A stretch of 40,912 nt of DNA from assembly GCA_016869875.1 (NCBI GenBank), contig VGDE01000009.1, forward strand, positions 1-40,912, written 5' to 3'. The notes beneath the pieces are model-generated. The model was not told where the DNA came from. It ran no database searches and saw only the letters and a program-made list of their open reading frames with translations. The position numbers and the translations under genes were made by a program. Source of the stretch: Alphaproteobacteria bacterium (GTDB taxonomy: Bacteria > Pseudomonadota > Alphaproteobacteria > Rhodobacterales > Rhodobacteraceae). The stretch's first letter is position 1, and every line of letters begins with the position of its first letter. Below are positions 1 to 6,776 of this stretch, in pieces.

Positions 1-152
1 GCGGCGCGGTTGCTACCCATGACGGCGGCGTAGCTGGTGCCGGTTTCTGCGCAGACCTGGCGGGCGATCTCGCGGACGGTCGCGCGGTTGCCGATGTTGG
101 CAATGGCCGCGCGGTCGGCATCGGTCAGGAAGCTGTGGGATTGGTCGGTCAT
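1..152 (-). CDS. Small basic HTH-like protein, 5' part, runs off left edge
   Basis: The start codon at 152 overlaps the stop of the upstream gene (ATGA). Fifty codons are visible before the left edge. The visible part contains RATVREIARQVCAETG followed by SYAAVMGSNRA, which resembles the helix-turn-helix of DnaA C-terminal domains found in some phage replication-region proteins; this likeness is weak. If the window is circular, the frame continues into 40912-40879 and stops at TAA, giving a 61-residue protein ending 6 nt before the small terminase start. It would be the last early gene or the first packaging gene. Function unknown. Confidence 0.6.
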   Translation of the reverse strand, partial: MTDQSHSFLTDADRAAIANIGNRATVREIARQVCAETGTSYAAVMGSNRA

Positions 153-886
153 TCCGCAGCCTCCGGGGGCTGGCGGAAGCGTTGGTAGCTGGCGGCGGCA
201 GTTTCAGCGCGCTCCTTGTCGGCTGCTTCCTGTTCCTCAACCTTGGCCTTCATGCCTGCGAGGATGTCAGCAACCGAAGCGACGGCGCGACGACGGGCCT
301 CGCGTTCCTCATCAGCCGTGCGGTGATAGGTGGACTGATCCGGCAAGGCTCTGGCGCGCAGTTCGCGTTCCCTGATCCGGCTGGCCGCGCGATCCAGTTC
401 CGCGCGGACGGCGCGGCGGTGTGCTACCAGTTCGTCGCAAACATCTGCCAGTTCAGCCCACGACGGGAAGAAGCGCCAGCGATGCTGCAAGAGAGCCTCG
501 CGCACCACGTCAGCCGGATAGGCCACGAGCCGCGACAAGTAGGCGTTCATGCGCAGATCGTCATCAGCCGTCGAGGAAGCGCGGCGCGGGGCAATCTGAT
601 CCAGTTCCGCAAGCCATAGTTCCACCTGATCGTCGGACGGCGCGGCGAAGGCACCCTCCATGCGGGCCTGCATAGCTTCGATGGCTTCGGGGGTGCCGTT
701 CACGACAGCCAGCGTCTTGCCGTTCGGCTCATAGCCGAGAAAGGCGCCGTGCTTGTCATACTTCGCTTCCATATCCCTGCTGACGCGCAGCTCTACGCCG
801 CATTGCTGCGCCAGCGAGGCCAGTGAATTGTTGACCGCCTTGGGGCTGCTGGCCGCGAGACGAATTGACGGGACGTGCTGCTGCAT
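149..886 (-). CDS. Phage replication protein, possibly helicase-loader-like
   Basis: A 245-residue protein directly downstream of the winged-helix initiator. It has no enzymatic motif I recognise. The central stretch (about residues 118-160) contains RLVAYPADVVREAL and RFFPSWAELADVCDEL, a pattern common in phage proteins encoded next to initiators and often placed as helicase loaders or lambda P counterparts. The C-terminal third is a charged helix, probably coiled coil. The start at 886 is chosen because of a strong AGGAGG site 5 nt upstream. It overlaps the initiator gene by 131 nt, and in the overlap this frame has mostly G/C at third positions, so it is the better codon-adapted frame. An alternative start at 772 would nearly remove the overlap. 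Loader role is inference from position. Confidence 0.7.
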   Translation of the reverse strand: MQQHVPSIRLAASSPKAVNNSLASLAQQCGVELRVSRDMEAKYDKHGAFLGYEPNGKTLAVVNGTPEAIEAMQARMEGAFAAPSDDQVELWLAELDQIAPRRASSTADDDLRMNAYLSRLVAYPADVVREALLQHRWRFFPSWAELADVCDELVAHRRAVRAELDRAASRIRERELRARALPDQSTYHRTADEEREARRRAVASVADILAGMKAKVEEQEAADKERAETAAASYQRFRQPPEAAE

Positions 887-1490
887 TTGGTCCTCCTACG
901 CTTTCCGGGAAAACCCCGGTCCAGCCCTGAGCAATGGATTGCTCGACCACGGCGTCAGGGTTCGGATGGTTGATGAGTTTCTTGGCGATGAGTTGAGCCG
1001 CATGGGCCGAGAGTTTGGCCCGCTTGATGCGGCGGTGTTCGATGTAGGCGTCAGCGACTTCGGGGCTGAGAACAGTCAGGAGTTCCGCACGCGCGCTAAC
1101 CTCCTTTGACGGTTCAATGGTGTTTCTTGATGGTTTGGGTGCATCTCGTGCGGGGGTTTTGGAACGAGGTGCGGGGGTATCGGCGCATTTGGTGCGGGGG
1201 TGCATCTCGTGCGGGGGTGCATCTGATGCGGGGGTTGCACTGACGAAATACAGGTTCGCCAGCCCCTGCCCCGCGTTCGGAACGATGGTGACGTGACCCT
1301 TCGCGACGAGTGCTTTCAGGTTGTTCTGAACAGCCCGCTCGCCCAATCCTGTCCGCTGGCACAGGCGCGATATGGAGGGGTAGCAGCGCCCGGCATCATC
1401 GGCGTGGTCGGCCAGGGCAAGCATGATAAGCCGCTCGGTCGGGCCAAGGGTCTCGCTTTCAAAGACCGCAGACATGATCTTGATGCTCAT
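756..1490 (-). CDS. Winged-helix replication initiator (lambda O-like organisation)
   Basis: A 244-residue protein. Residues about 10-75 form a winged helix of the HTH_36/MarR-like type seen in phage replication initiators: a TERLIMLALADHADD segment, then PSISRLCQRTGLGERAVQNNLKAL as recognition helices, then a wing. Residues about 85-125 are a Pro/Ala/Asp-rich linker encoded by iteron-like repeats at 1148-1235, which is the organisation of lambda O, where the origin lies inside the initiator gene. The C-terminal part (DAYIEHRRIKRAKLS) resembles a DnaT/initiator C-terminal helix region. The start overlaps the RusA stop as ATGA. The last 43 codons overlap the next gene and use codons poorly, so the true C-terminus may be recently extended. 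Confidence 0.8.
   Translation of the reverse strand: MSIKIMSAVFESETLGPTERLIMLALADHADDAGRCYPSISRLCQRTGLGERAVQNNLKALVAKGHVTIVPNAGQGLANLYFVSATPASDAPPHEMHPRTKCADTPAPRSKTPARDAPKPSRNTIEPSKEVSARAELLTVLSPEVADAYIEHRRIKRAKLSAHAAQLIAKKLINHPNPDAVVEQSIAQGWTGVFPESVGGPNAAARPVNSSRGQQPQGGQQFTGLAGAAMRRRAARQQGYGSEV
1148..1235. repeat. Iterons, candidate origin of replication
   Basis: Five copies of the decamer GTGCGGGGGT (the last begins with A) start at 1148, 1169, 1192, 1209 and 1226, spaced 21, 23, 17 and 17 bp. The first and fourth copies share a longer 21-bp identity (1137-1157 and 1198-1218), and the fifth copy repeats that flank with two changes. They lie in the linker-coding part of the initiator gene, as iterons do in lambdoid origins. 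A somewhat T/A-richer stretch (about 1109-1136) lies beside them. Initiator binding is inferred. Confidence 0.65.
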
Positions 1491-1855
1491 GCTGAAACCT
1501 CATGGATATGCACGATGATGCCGCCATCCTTGCAGACTTGGCCGCGCTCTAAGGTGATGCTGCGCCACTTGCTGTCATCGACGCCGATGGCCTCTGCGAT
1601 GGCGTCAATGCCCTGCTTGATGCGGGCCAGGGCGTTGTCCAAATCGAAGGCGCGGCGGGAAGGCGGGCAGAAGATGATGGTGGCCTCGACGGACTGCGCG
1701 TCGATGGCGCGGACGCCAGCGGCCTTGCAGATGGCCCAGCAGTCGGCCTTGTAACGCTTCGCTGCCTCGGTCTTGCCGCGCCAGTTGCCCTGCCGGGTGG
1801 CATTGGGCGACATGGCAACAGGGGGCCAGGGAAGGATGATCTGGGTGACGATCAT
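1487..1855 (-). CDS. rusA: RusA-type Holliday junction resolvase
   Basis: A 122-residue protein of typical RusA length (about 120). RusA is a dimeric, metal-dependent endonuclease that cuts four-way junctions symmetrically. The family signature is clear: PP-S-RRAFDLDNALARIKQGID at residues 64-84, with the catalytic aspartates D71 and D73 followed by N74, a basic K80, D84, and the third acidic position in GVDDSKW (D93/D94). The N-terminal IILPWPPVAMSPNA strand is also typical. It sits between a small zinc-binding gene and the initiator with 4-nt overlaps, consistent with resolving recombination or replication intermediates. Confidence 0.9.
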   Translation of the reverse strand: MIVTQIILPWPPVAMSPNATRQGNWRGKTEAAKRYKADCWAICKAAGVRAIDAQSVEATIIFCPPSRRAFDLDNALARIKQGIDAIAEAIGVDDSKWRSITLERGQVCKDGGIIVHIHEVSA

Positions 1856-2098
1856 GTGTCACCCGAACAGGTCTTGCTGGCGAACAGGTTGTGTATCGCC
1901 AGATACCGCTTCCGAACCTCGTTGCTGCGGAAGGTCATGCGCTTGCAGCGGCTGGCGATGATAGCGGTCCTGCCATCGCTGCTCGGCCCAGTCTCGATGT
2001 TCCCGGCAGGCGCGCAGGGGCTTGGTTCGCTCATGGCCGGGAGGGGCGACGAAGCCGAAAGAGCCGATGCCGTTGCAGTCAGGATGGTGGCAGCGCAT
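1852..2098 (-). CDS. Small zinc-binding protein, reading frame apparently broken
   Basis: Two overlapping frames cover this gene. The frame starting at 2098 begins MRCHHPDCNGIGSFGF and continues to PLRACREHRDWAEQRW, a CxxxxC...CxxH zinc-ribbon pattern seen in small phage proteins; it ends at 1859. A second frame (2103-1852) has poor codon use in its first half but strong G/C third-position bias in its second half (RKRYLAIHNLF and onwards), and its stop overlaps the RusA start as ATGA like the other junctions here. Coding evidence therefore switches frame around 1985-1975. The best reading is one protein of about 82 residues with a one-base shift (mutation, sequencing error, or less likely recoding). 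Function unknown. Confidence 0.5.
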
Positions 2099-2099
2099 G

Positions 2100-3089
2100 T
2101 CATGCCGCAGCCCCGAACAAATCGCCGCAGATGCGCTCGGCTTCTTTCAGGTTCTCCCCGGTTGCGTCGTAGTATTCTGGCTTGAGTTCAAAACCGAGAT
2201 AACGACGCCCCATCTTGACCGCTTGATAGCCGGTGCTGCCGATGCCGTTGAACGGGTCCATGACCACATCGCCGGGCTTGCTGTAGAGGCGCAGGCAGTT
2301 CTCGATCACGTCCAGCTGCAATGGGCAGACATGGCGCTCGTCGCCTGCGGCCTTCATGCGGTTCAGGACGTTGCCCTGCTGGATGTTCATCCAGACGGGC
2401 GAGGCGAGGCGCTGCCATTCGTAAACGTCGAACTCGACGTGCTTGAGCATTTCCGCCAGGACGGCATCCGATGGCGTGGCGGATGCCAGGCCGTGCCGGT
2501 GCATCTCTGCCAGCCACTTGCGGGCAATCGGCAGCGCGGCGGCGGTGTCGCCCGGTGCGGCGTGTTCGATCCGATCCGGGTTGTCGCCCGGCGCGCGGAA
2601 GAACAACATATAGTCGGGCATCCCGACGCGGTTCATGCTGCTGTCCTTGCGGATCTGCTTGTAGAGAAGGCCCAAAGCTTTCGTGCGCTGCATCTCGACA
2701 ACCGGGTCTTTCCATATCGTCGTGCGGCCGTGGTAGATCAGCCCGGCATCGGTATGGGCCTTGATCAGATCGCCAGAGAAGTCTTGCAGGCCGATATAGC
2801 CGTGCTTGCCCTTGCGGGTCGGCAGGTCGGTGCAATGGACGCAGACGATGCGGCCCGGCTTCATCACGCGGGTCAGGGCCTCGGCGAAGAACTGGTATTG
2901 CTTGACGAAGGCATGACCTTCGCCCGCATTGCCAAGGTCGCGTTCGCTGTCCGAATAGACGAACAGGTCGCCGAAGGGGGGCGAGAAGATGGCGCAGTCA
3001 ATGCTCTGGCCGGGCATGACATACATGCCTTCGATACAGTCCACATTGTGAACTGCCCACCCGGCGCCTTGATACTTCGGCTGTTTCAT
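2100..3089 (-). CDS. DNA methyltransferase (SPPF-type, N4-cytosine or N6-adenine)
   Basis: A 329-residue SAM-dependent amino-methyltransferase. The catalytic motif DCAIFSPPF begins near residue 30 and the SAM-binding motif DPFNGIGSTG lies near residue 280, followed by AVKMGRRYLGFELKPEYY. Catalytic motif before SAM motif is the beta-class order. SPPF/SPPY is commonest in N4-cytosine enzymes but does not exclude adenine. The middle 150 residues hold the target-recognition region. The start at 3089 overlaps the helicase stop (ATGA). No cognate restriction nuclease is seen, so it is an orphan phage methylase. It may protect phage DNA from host restriction or mark it for packaging; specificity cannot be read from sequence. 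Confidence 0.9.
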   Translation of the reverse strand: MKQPKYQGAGWAVHNVDCIEGMYVMPGQSIDCAIFSPPFGDLFVYSDSERDLGNAGEGHAFVKQYQFFAEALTRVMKPGRIVCVHCTDLPTRKGKHGYIGLQDFSGDLIKAHTDAGLIYHGRTTIWKDPVVEMQRTKALGLLYKQIRKDSSMNRVGMPDYMLFFRAPGDNPDRIEHAAPGDTAAALPIARKWLAEMHRHGLASATPSDAVLAEMLKHVEFDVYEWQRLASPVWMNIQQGNVLNRMKAAGDERHVCPLQLDVIENCLRLYSKPGDVVMDPFNGIGSTGYQAVKMGRRYLGFELKPEYYDATGENLKEAERICGDLFGAAA

Positions 3090-4480
3090 GCGTTGCCCCT
3101 GATCCAATGAGGGAAGGCTAGATCAAGCGGGCGGTCATAGACCACGCGGCGAGAGCCTTCGGTTTGTGCCTGCTTCATGGCTGCGGCCATGCGGCGCTTC
3201 ATTTCGTCGTGCTTGGCCGACTTCTCGGTGATCACCCGCCAGATCGCGGCTTCGGTGTCTGCGATCACCACGTCATTGCGGACGACCTCGGACTGGCCGA
3301 AACGATGCGACCGGCGCACGGCCTGGTAGTGCTGCTCGTAGGAGAAGCTGATGCTGGCAAAGACCGCATGGGCGCAGTGCTGGAAGTTCAATCCGAACCC
3401 CGCCAACTTCGGCTTTGTGACCAGCGCCCGCGTCTCGCCTTTCACGAACGACAGCAGGCGGCGTTCCTTTTCGTCGGCATCCAACGACCCGTGGACCTCA
3501 ACCGCGCCCGGCACCATCTTCGCCAGCAGGTCGCTTTCGTCGTTCGTCTCGCACCAGACCGTGACGGGCTTGTCATGGGTCGCCAGTTCGGCAGCCCGTT
3601 CGCAGCGTTCCCGCAAGGTCAGGCGCTTCTCGTTGTGGAAGCTGGTGGCGGACAGTTCAGGGATGCGGAACAGCATGCCCTGCGCCACGTTCTCCTGGCG
3701 GTCTGCCGCGACCTCATGAATGCGCCGGTCTATCTCGGGCAGGATGTATCCCGTGTCATCGCCGCCCAGGTCAGACGGCAGCGTGGCGCAGCGCGCCCAA
3801 GATGCCACCCACTGCCAGAAGGCTTCAACAGCATGGCCCTTGAGGCGCCATTCCTGCGATGCCGTGGCGGTGTCGTTGATGAACCACTTGGACAGCATTT
3901 CCTGTTGGCGCATGACGCCCAGGAACTCGGCATGATTGCCCAGTTCGGTGTGATCGTTAGGCGAAGGCGTGGCGGTAGCGGCCAGCTTGTAGGGGGTGGC
4001 TTCAAACGCATCTTGAAGGACCGCGCGCGTCTTGCCCGCGAACGATTTCAGGATGCTGCTTTCGTCCAGAACGACCGCGCCGAAGGCTTCCGGGTCCAGC
4101 TTGGCAAGGCGCTCGTAGTTTGCTACCATCACGCCATCGCCGACTTCCGACTGTTCTCTGATCTGGCGAGCATCGATGTTGAACTTATGCCCCTCGCGGA
4201 CCATCTGACCGGCTACTGCGAGGGGTGTAAGGATCAAGGACGGCTTGGCGGTTTCTTCGGCGCACTGCCGGGCAAATTCCAGTTCAATGAACGACTTGCC
4301 CAAGCCGGTATCAAGGAAGGCCGCAGCCTTTCCCTTCGCCAGCGCAAATTCCAGAACCGATGCCTGATGCTTCTTGGCATGGCTGTTTATGGGCTGGTGA
4401 TCAAAGCCAGCTTTCGTGCTTGCGATAGCACGAGACGCGATGAACGCGCGGTATTCCGCAAGACGCGGATGCGCTGTCAT
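3086..4480 (-). CDS. SF2 DEAD/SNF2-like helicase
   Basis: A 464-residue superfamily 2 ATPase. Walker A is DTGLGKS at residues 57-63, motif II is VVLDESS near 136-142 (DES where DEAH boxes have DEA), motif III is the ATATPSPND stretch near 165, and motif VI is QAVRRSHRFGQ in the C-terminal half, which is close to the SNF2 consensus. A Q-like HQASVLEFAL segment precedes Walker A. It is a compact phage form. It is translationally coupled to the methyltransferase, a pairing I believe recurs in phages. Possible roles are replication restart, recombination or counter-restriction together with the methylase; which is unknown. Confidence 0.88.
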   Translation of the reverse strand: MTAHPRLAEYRAFIASRAIASTKAGFDHQPINSHAKKHQASVLEFALAKGKAAAFLDTGLGKSFIELEFARQCAEETAKPSLILTPLAVAGQMVREGHKFNIDARQIREQSEVGDGVMVANYERLAKLDPEAFGAVVLDESSILKSFAGKTRAVLQDAFEATPYKLAATATPSPNDHTELGNHAEFLGVMRQQEMLSKWFINDTATASQEWRLKGHAVEAFWQWVASWARCATLPSDLGGDDTGYILPEIDRRIHEVAADRQENVAQGMLFRIPELSATSFHNEKRLTLRERCERAAELATHDKPVTVWCETNDESDLLAKMVPGAVEVHGSLDADEKERRLLSFVKGETRALVTKPKLAGFGLNFQHCAHAVFASISFSYEQHYQAVRRSHRFGQSEVVRNDVVIADTEAAIWRVITEKSAKHDEMKRRMAAAMKQAQTEGSRRVVYDRPLDLAFPHWIRGNA

Positions 4481-4947
4481 GACTTCCTCCGAATGATGAA
4501 AAGGGCAGCAATGGCCGCGATCAGCAGGCCAGCGGATGCCGGGACGGGAACGGGCGCAGGCTCAGGCAGCGGCGCGGGATAGGTCGGCGTCTCGACACAG
4601 CACGGGAACCACGGATCGGGTTCGCCGGGGATCAGCGGTGCAGCGGGGAACCAGGGGGTGCCATGGACCGGAGTGCCAGGCACCACGCCAGCCAGCGATG
4701 CAGCGGACGGGGTGGCAGGCTGCGGGGCGGGGATCCAGGTGCCCCAGGCATAGCCGGAGGCGGGGATGAACGCCTCAAGCGCGTCATACTTTGCGAGGAA
4801 GGGCAGATCGGCGTCAGGCGCAGGGACCAGACGGGCCGGGTCCACGCCATCGGCGCGGTGCGGGGGCGTCCAGACGGCGGGACGGAAGCCAAGCCCGGCA
4901 AACCAGACGATGCCTGCATCTATGTAAGGCGATGCGACCACGCTCAT
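4477..4947 (-). CDS. Pro-rich tail-anchored protein with VPxPA-CTERM-like end
   Basis: A 156-residue protein. The body is rich in Pro, Ala and Trp, with a CC pair near residue 117. The C-terminus has a Pro-rich run, then VPVPAS, a hydrophobic helix of about 16 residues, and a terminal RRKS. This is the layout of the VPLPA-CTERM/PEP-CTERM sorting tails found in Rhodobacterales exported proteins. No convincing Sec signal peptide is visible at the N-terminus, which argues against classical exosortase sorting and leaves simple C-tail anchoring possible. The start at 4947 overlaps the upstream stop (ATGA) and has AGGA 8 nt before it. It lies between the HTH gene and the helicase, so it is expressed early. 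Confidence 0.65.
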   Translation of the reverse strand: MSVVASPYIDAGIVWFAGLGFRPAVWTPPHRADGVDPARLVPAPDADLPFLAKYDALEAFIPASGYAWGTWIPAPQPATPSAASLAGVVPGTPVHGTPWFPAAPLIPGEPDPWFPCCVETPTYPAPLPEPAPVPVPASAGLLIAAIAALFIIRRKS

Positions 4948-5147
4948 TTTACGGTGTCCTTGACCCACGCGGACATGGGAACGCGCCCGCCTGTTGCGGA
5001 TGCTATCTTGCTTGCCTCAAGGATGCTAGGCTCTGCGCCAGCCTTGAGTTTCGACAGGCGCGATTGGGAAATTCCGACCTTCGCGGCAAAGTCCTTCTCT
5101 TTTCTGCGCCAACGGGGTTTTTCCAGATATGCGATCAGCTTTTCCAT
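4944..5147 (-). CDS. XRE-family HTH regulator (Cro/CI-like)
   Basis: A 67-residue protein. The core, DFAAKVGISQSRLSKLKAGAEPS, is a helix-turn-helix of the lambda-repressor/Cro type, preceded by a basic helix (KPRWRRKEK). It is too short for a self-cleaving repressor with an oligomerisation/peptidase domain, so it is closer to Cro. The ATG at 5147 is chosen because the domain starts right there; the upstream extension runs into the control region and there is no good ribosome site. As first gene of the leftward replication operon, and divergent from the rightward operon, it probably represses one or both promoters in 5148-5313. Confidence 0.75.
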   Translation of the reverse strand: MEKLIAYLEKPRWRRKEKDFAAKVGISQSRLSKLKAGAEPSILEASKIASATGGRVPMSAWVKDTVK

Positions 5148-5193
5148 GAACTGATAATGGCGCAGAATTATTTTTTCCGCAAGGGCATTTTTT

Positions 5194-5207
5194 ATGTTGC
5201 CAAACAT
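5194..5207. promoter_or_regulatory. Palindromic operator candidate in divergent control region
   Basis: ATGTT-GCCA-AACAT is a perfect 5-bp inverted repeat with a 4-bp spacer, placed between the divergent HTH gene and the lipoprotein gene. Two T6 tracts lie just to its left (5171-5176 and 5188-5193). It is a natural binding site for the adjacent HTH protein. The rest of 5148-5313 holds no gene. Confidence 0.5.
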
Positions 5208-5225
5208 TTTCTATCGGCGCAATAT
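5197..5225 (+). promoter_or_regulatory. Candidate rightward early promoter
   Basis: TTGCCA (5 of 6 matches to the -35 consensus) at 5197-5202, then 17 bp, then CAATAT (3 of 6) at 5220-5225. The -35 lies inside the palindrome at 5194-5207, so repressor binding would block it. The -10 match is weak. It would drive the plus-strand operon starting at 5314. Confidence 0.35.
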
Positions 5226-5313
5226 CGCCCTATACCCCACGACCACGCACCGCCCGGCAGACCGCCAACAGGTGCAGCCGCTCTGGGGTCGAGCAACAAA
5301 GGAGGACCACACC

Positions 5314-5643
5314 ATGAAATTCCCGATCATCGCCGCAGCCGCCCTTTCGCTTGCAGCTTGCGCGCAGAACCCCGCCAGCATCGCGCCCGTGTCCATGGGC
5401 AACGCGTATGCATCCCACGACTGCCGCGCCGCATCTGCGGATCTGGCGTCGGAACGCCAGACCCTCGCCGATCTTGAAAGCAAGCAGAAGGGCGCTGTTG
5501 CCGGTGACGCCATCGGCGTTTTCCTCGTAGGTATCCCGGTATCGTCCCTGACTGGCGGTGATGTTGCCGGTCACATCGCGACCAGCAAGGGCAAGATCAT
5601 CGGCTTGGAAGCGCGGGTTGCCGCATGCGGGGGTGTCAAATGA
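5314..5643 (+). CDS. Small lipoprotein, first gene of rightward operon
   Basis: A 109-residue protein with an N-terminal lipoprotein signal: basic start MKF, a hydrophobic core, and lipobox LAAC with the modified Cys at position 16. The mature part contains a charged helix (SERQTLADLESKQKG) and a Gly/Val-rich hydrophobic segment (DAIGVFLVGIPVSSLTGGDV) that could be membrane-associated. Two further Cys residues could pair. The ribosome site AAAGGAGG lies 6 nt before the ATG. Early expression of a phage lipoprotein suggests superinfection exclusion or envelope modification. The function is not known. Confidence 0.8.
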   Translation: MKFPIIAAAALSLAACAQNPASIAPVSMGNAYASHDCRAASADLASERQTLADLESKQKGAVAGDAIGVFLVGIPVSSLTGGDVAGHIATSKGKIIGLEARVAACGGVK

Positions 5644-5855
5644 CCATCCACTTCCTCACTCGCCCTCTCCCCCGCCCGGCCCTTGCGCCGATCCTGTTCC
5701 CCGCTGGCATGGACACGCTTCTGTCCGACCGCAAGGAAACGCTGCGCCTCGCCACCTACTGCGTGGCACAGACGGAGCATCCCTATCGCATGGCTGCCCG
5801 GATCGTGTCGTGGGCTGAACGCATGTCCGCCCGGATCGCGCAGGTGGCGAAATGA
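5640..5855 (+). CDS. Hypothetical small protein
   Basis: A 71-residue protein whose ATG overlaps the lipoprotein stop (ATGA). It has a Pro-rich N-terminus and a basic, helical C-terminal half (ETLRLATYCVAQTEH, ARIVSWAERMSARI). No family recognised. Translational coupling to both neighbours supports it as a real gene. Confidence 0.6.
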   Translation: MTIHFLTRPLPRPALAPILFPAGMDTLLSDRKETLRLATYCVAQTEHPYRMAARIVSWAERMSARIAQVAK

Positions 5856-6049
5856 TCGACGTAGATGCCAACCTCGCTGAGTGCATCGTCAAGAAGACCG
5901 GCCTCACCGACGCTATCATTACAAACATCTGCAATGGTGCTGTGACGCTGGTGCCTCATACCGAAGTGGAATACGCATTTGCCGGAGTCATCGCCTTCAT
6001 TCTCACCGGGCTGCTTGTGATGATGGTGAAGATTTGGTGGCTGGAATGA
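5852..6049 (+). CDS. Small single-span membrane protein
   Basis: A 65-residue protein. After a soluble N-terminal half with two Cys, residues about 43-62 form one transmembrane helix (FAGVIAFILTGLLVMMVKIW) ending in WWLE. ATGA overlap with the gene before and after. It could be a small membrane effector of the early operon; there is no nearby endolysin, so a holin role is not favoured. Confidence 0.6.
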   Translation: MIDVDANLAECIVKKTGLTDAIITNICNGAVTLVPHTEVEYAFAGVIAFILTGLLVMMVKIWWLE

Positions 6050-6234
6050 GCGCCCCCGGCTTTCACGGCGTCCCAAACGAGATCGTCGCGTCCTGGCTGA
6101 TCGAAAGCATCTACGCAGCCGACCGCCTGTCCCGCGATCTCTGTTCCCCCGCAATCACCCTGCCCTGTGCAGCTTATCACGAAATCCCGCCTGCCCATGT
6201 GGTGGACGCGGCCAGCAAGAGGGGGCTGGAATGA
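6046..6234 (+). CDS. Hypothetical small protein
   Basis: A 62-residue protein, start overlapping the previous stop and stop overlapping the next start (both ATGA). Contains a short amphipathic helix (EIVASWLIESIYAADRLSRD) and two Cys. No family recognised. Confidence 0.55.
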   Translation: MSAPGFHGVPNEIVASWLIESIYAADRLSRDLCSPAITLPCAAYHEIPPAHVVDAASKRGLE

Positions 6235-6776
6235 GCTACGCATCCACGACGACGCTCAACGCCATCCGTGCGGCTAACCCCTGCACCGATGGCTGGACCA
6301 AGTTGCTGTCCACTCTCGGCAAGACCCGCGCCGATGACGAGCCGCTGGACCTGCTGACCGTCTTGGACAGCAATGGCCTGGACGACGCACTTTGGGTGCT
6401 GTCCTACGCCATGCCGGATGATCGCTTGGCCCGGCATTTTCAGGCATGGTGCGCGGAACAGGTCGTGCATCATTTTGAGGCCGAGCGACCTGATGACCAT
6501 CGCGTCCGCAACCAGATCGCCATGCTACGGAGCGATGAAGCTTCCGATGAGGAAAGGGCTGCCGCGAGGGCTGCCGCGATGGATGCCGCGAGGGATGCCG
6601 CGTGGGCTGCCGCGTGGGCTGCCGCGAGGGCTGCCGCGAGGGATGCCGGGTGGGATGCCGCGAGGGATGCCGCGTGGGCTGCCGCGAGGGATGCCGCGTG
6701 GGATGCCGCGTGGGATGCCCAAGAACGTCAGCTTCGGCTGATGCTGGCGCCCGTGCAGATGGAGGCCGCAGAATGA
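6231..6776 (+). CDS. Ala-rich repeat protein (AARDAAW-type)
   Basis: A 181-residue protein. Residues 1-108 are a soluble domain of ordinary composition. Residues about 110-163 are a tetrapeptide repeat with pattern A-A-(R/W)-(D/A), predicted to form one long Ala-rich helix with Arg, Asp and Trp on one face. A short tail ([13 protein letters not shown]) follows. Similar Ala/Trp/Arg repeats occur in many phage proteins of unknown role. The repeat is encoded by near-identical 12-bp units, so copy number is likely to vary between relatives. ATGA overlap with the upstream and downstream genes. Confidence 0.7.
   Translation: MSYASTTTLNAIRAANPCTDGWTKLLSTLGKTRADDEPLDLLTVLDSNGLDDALWVLSYAMPDDRLARHFQAWCAEQVVHHFEAERPDDHRVRNQIAMLRSDEASDEERAAARAAAMDAARDAAWAAAWAAARAAARDAGWDAARDAAWAAARDAAWDAAWDAQERQLRLMLAPVQMEAAE
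6558..6719 (+). repeat. 12-bp tandem repeat, about 13.5 copies
   Basis: Units of the form G(C/A)TGCCGCG(A/T)GG encode A-A-R-D, A-A-W-A and similar. The array contains no stop codon in any of the six frames, which creates long spurious open frames on both strands. Unequal exchange is the likely cause. Confidence 0.85.

Noticed and set aside
13..240. Minus-strand open frame of 75 residues
   Set aside because: Arg/Pro-rich shadow of the coupled gene starting at 152; it has no ribosome site and overlaps the end of the 149-886 gene out of frame.
1148..1235. CRISPR-like short repeats
   Set aside because: Repeats are 10-21 bp with irregular 7-13 bp gaps within a coding gene; iterons fit, a CRISPR array does not.
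2022..4582. Two long plus-strand frames (2022-3110 and 3164-4582)
   Set aside because: They are antisense to the methyltransferase and helicase, which have complete motifs; antisense frames of GC-rich genes stay open because of third-position G/C.
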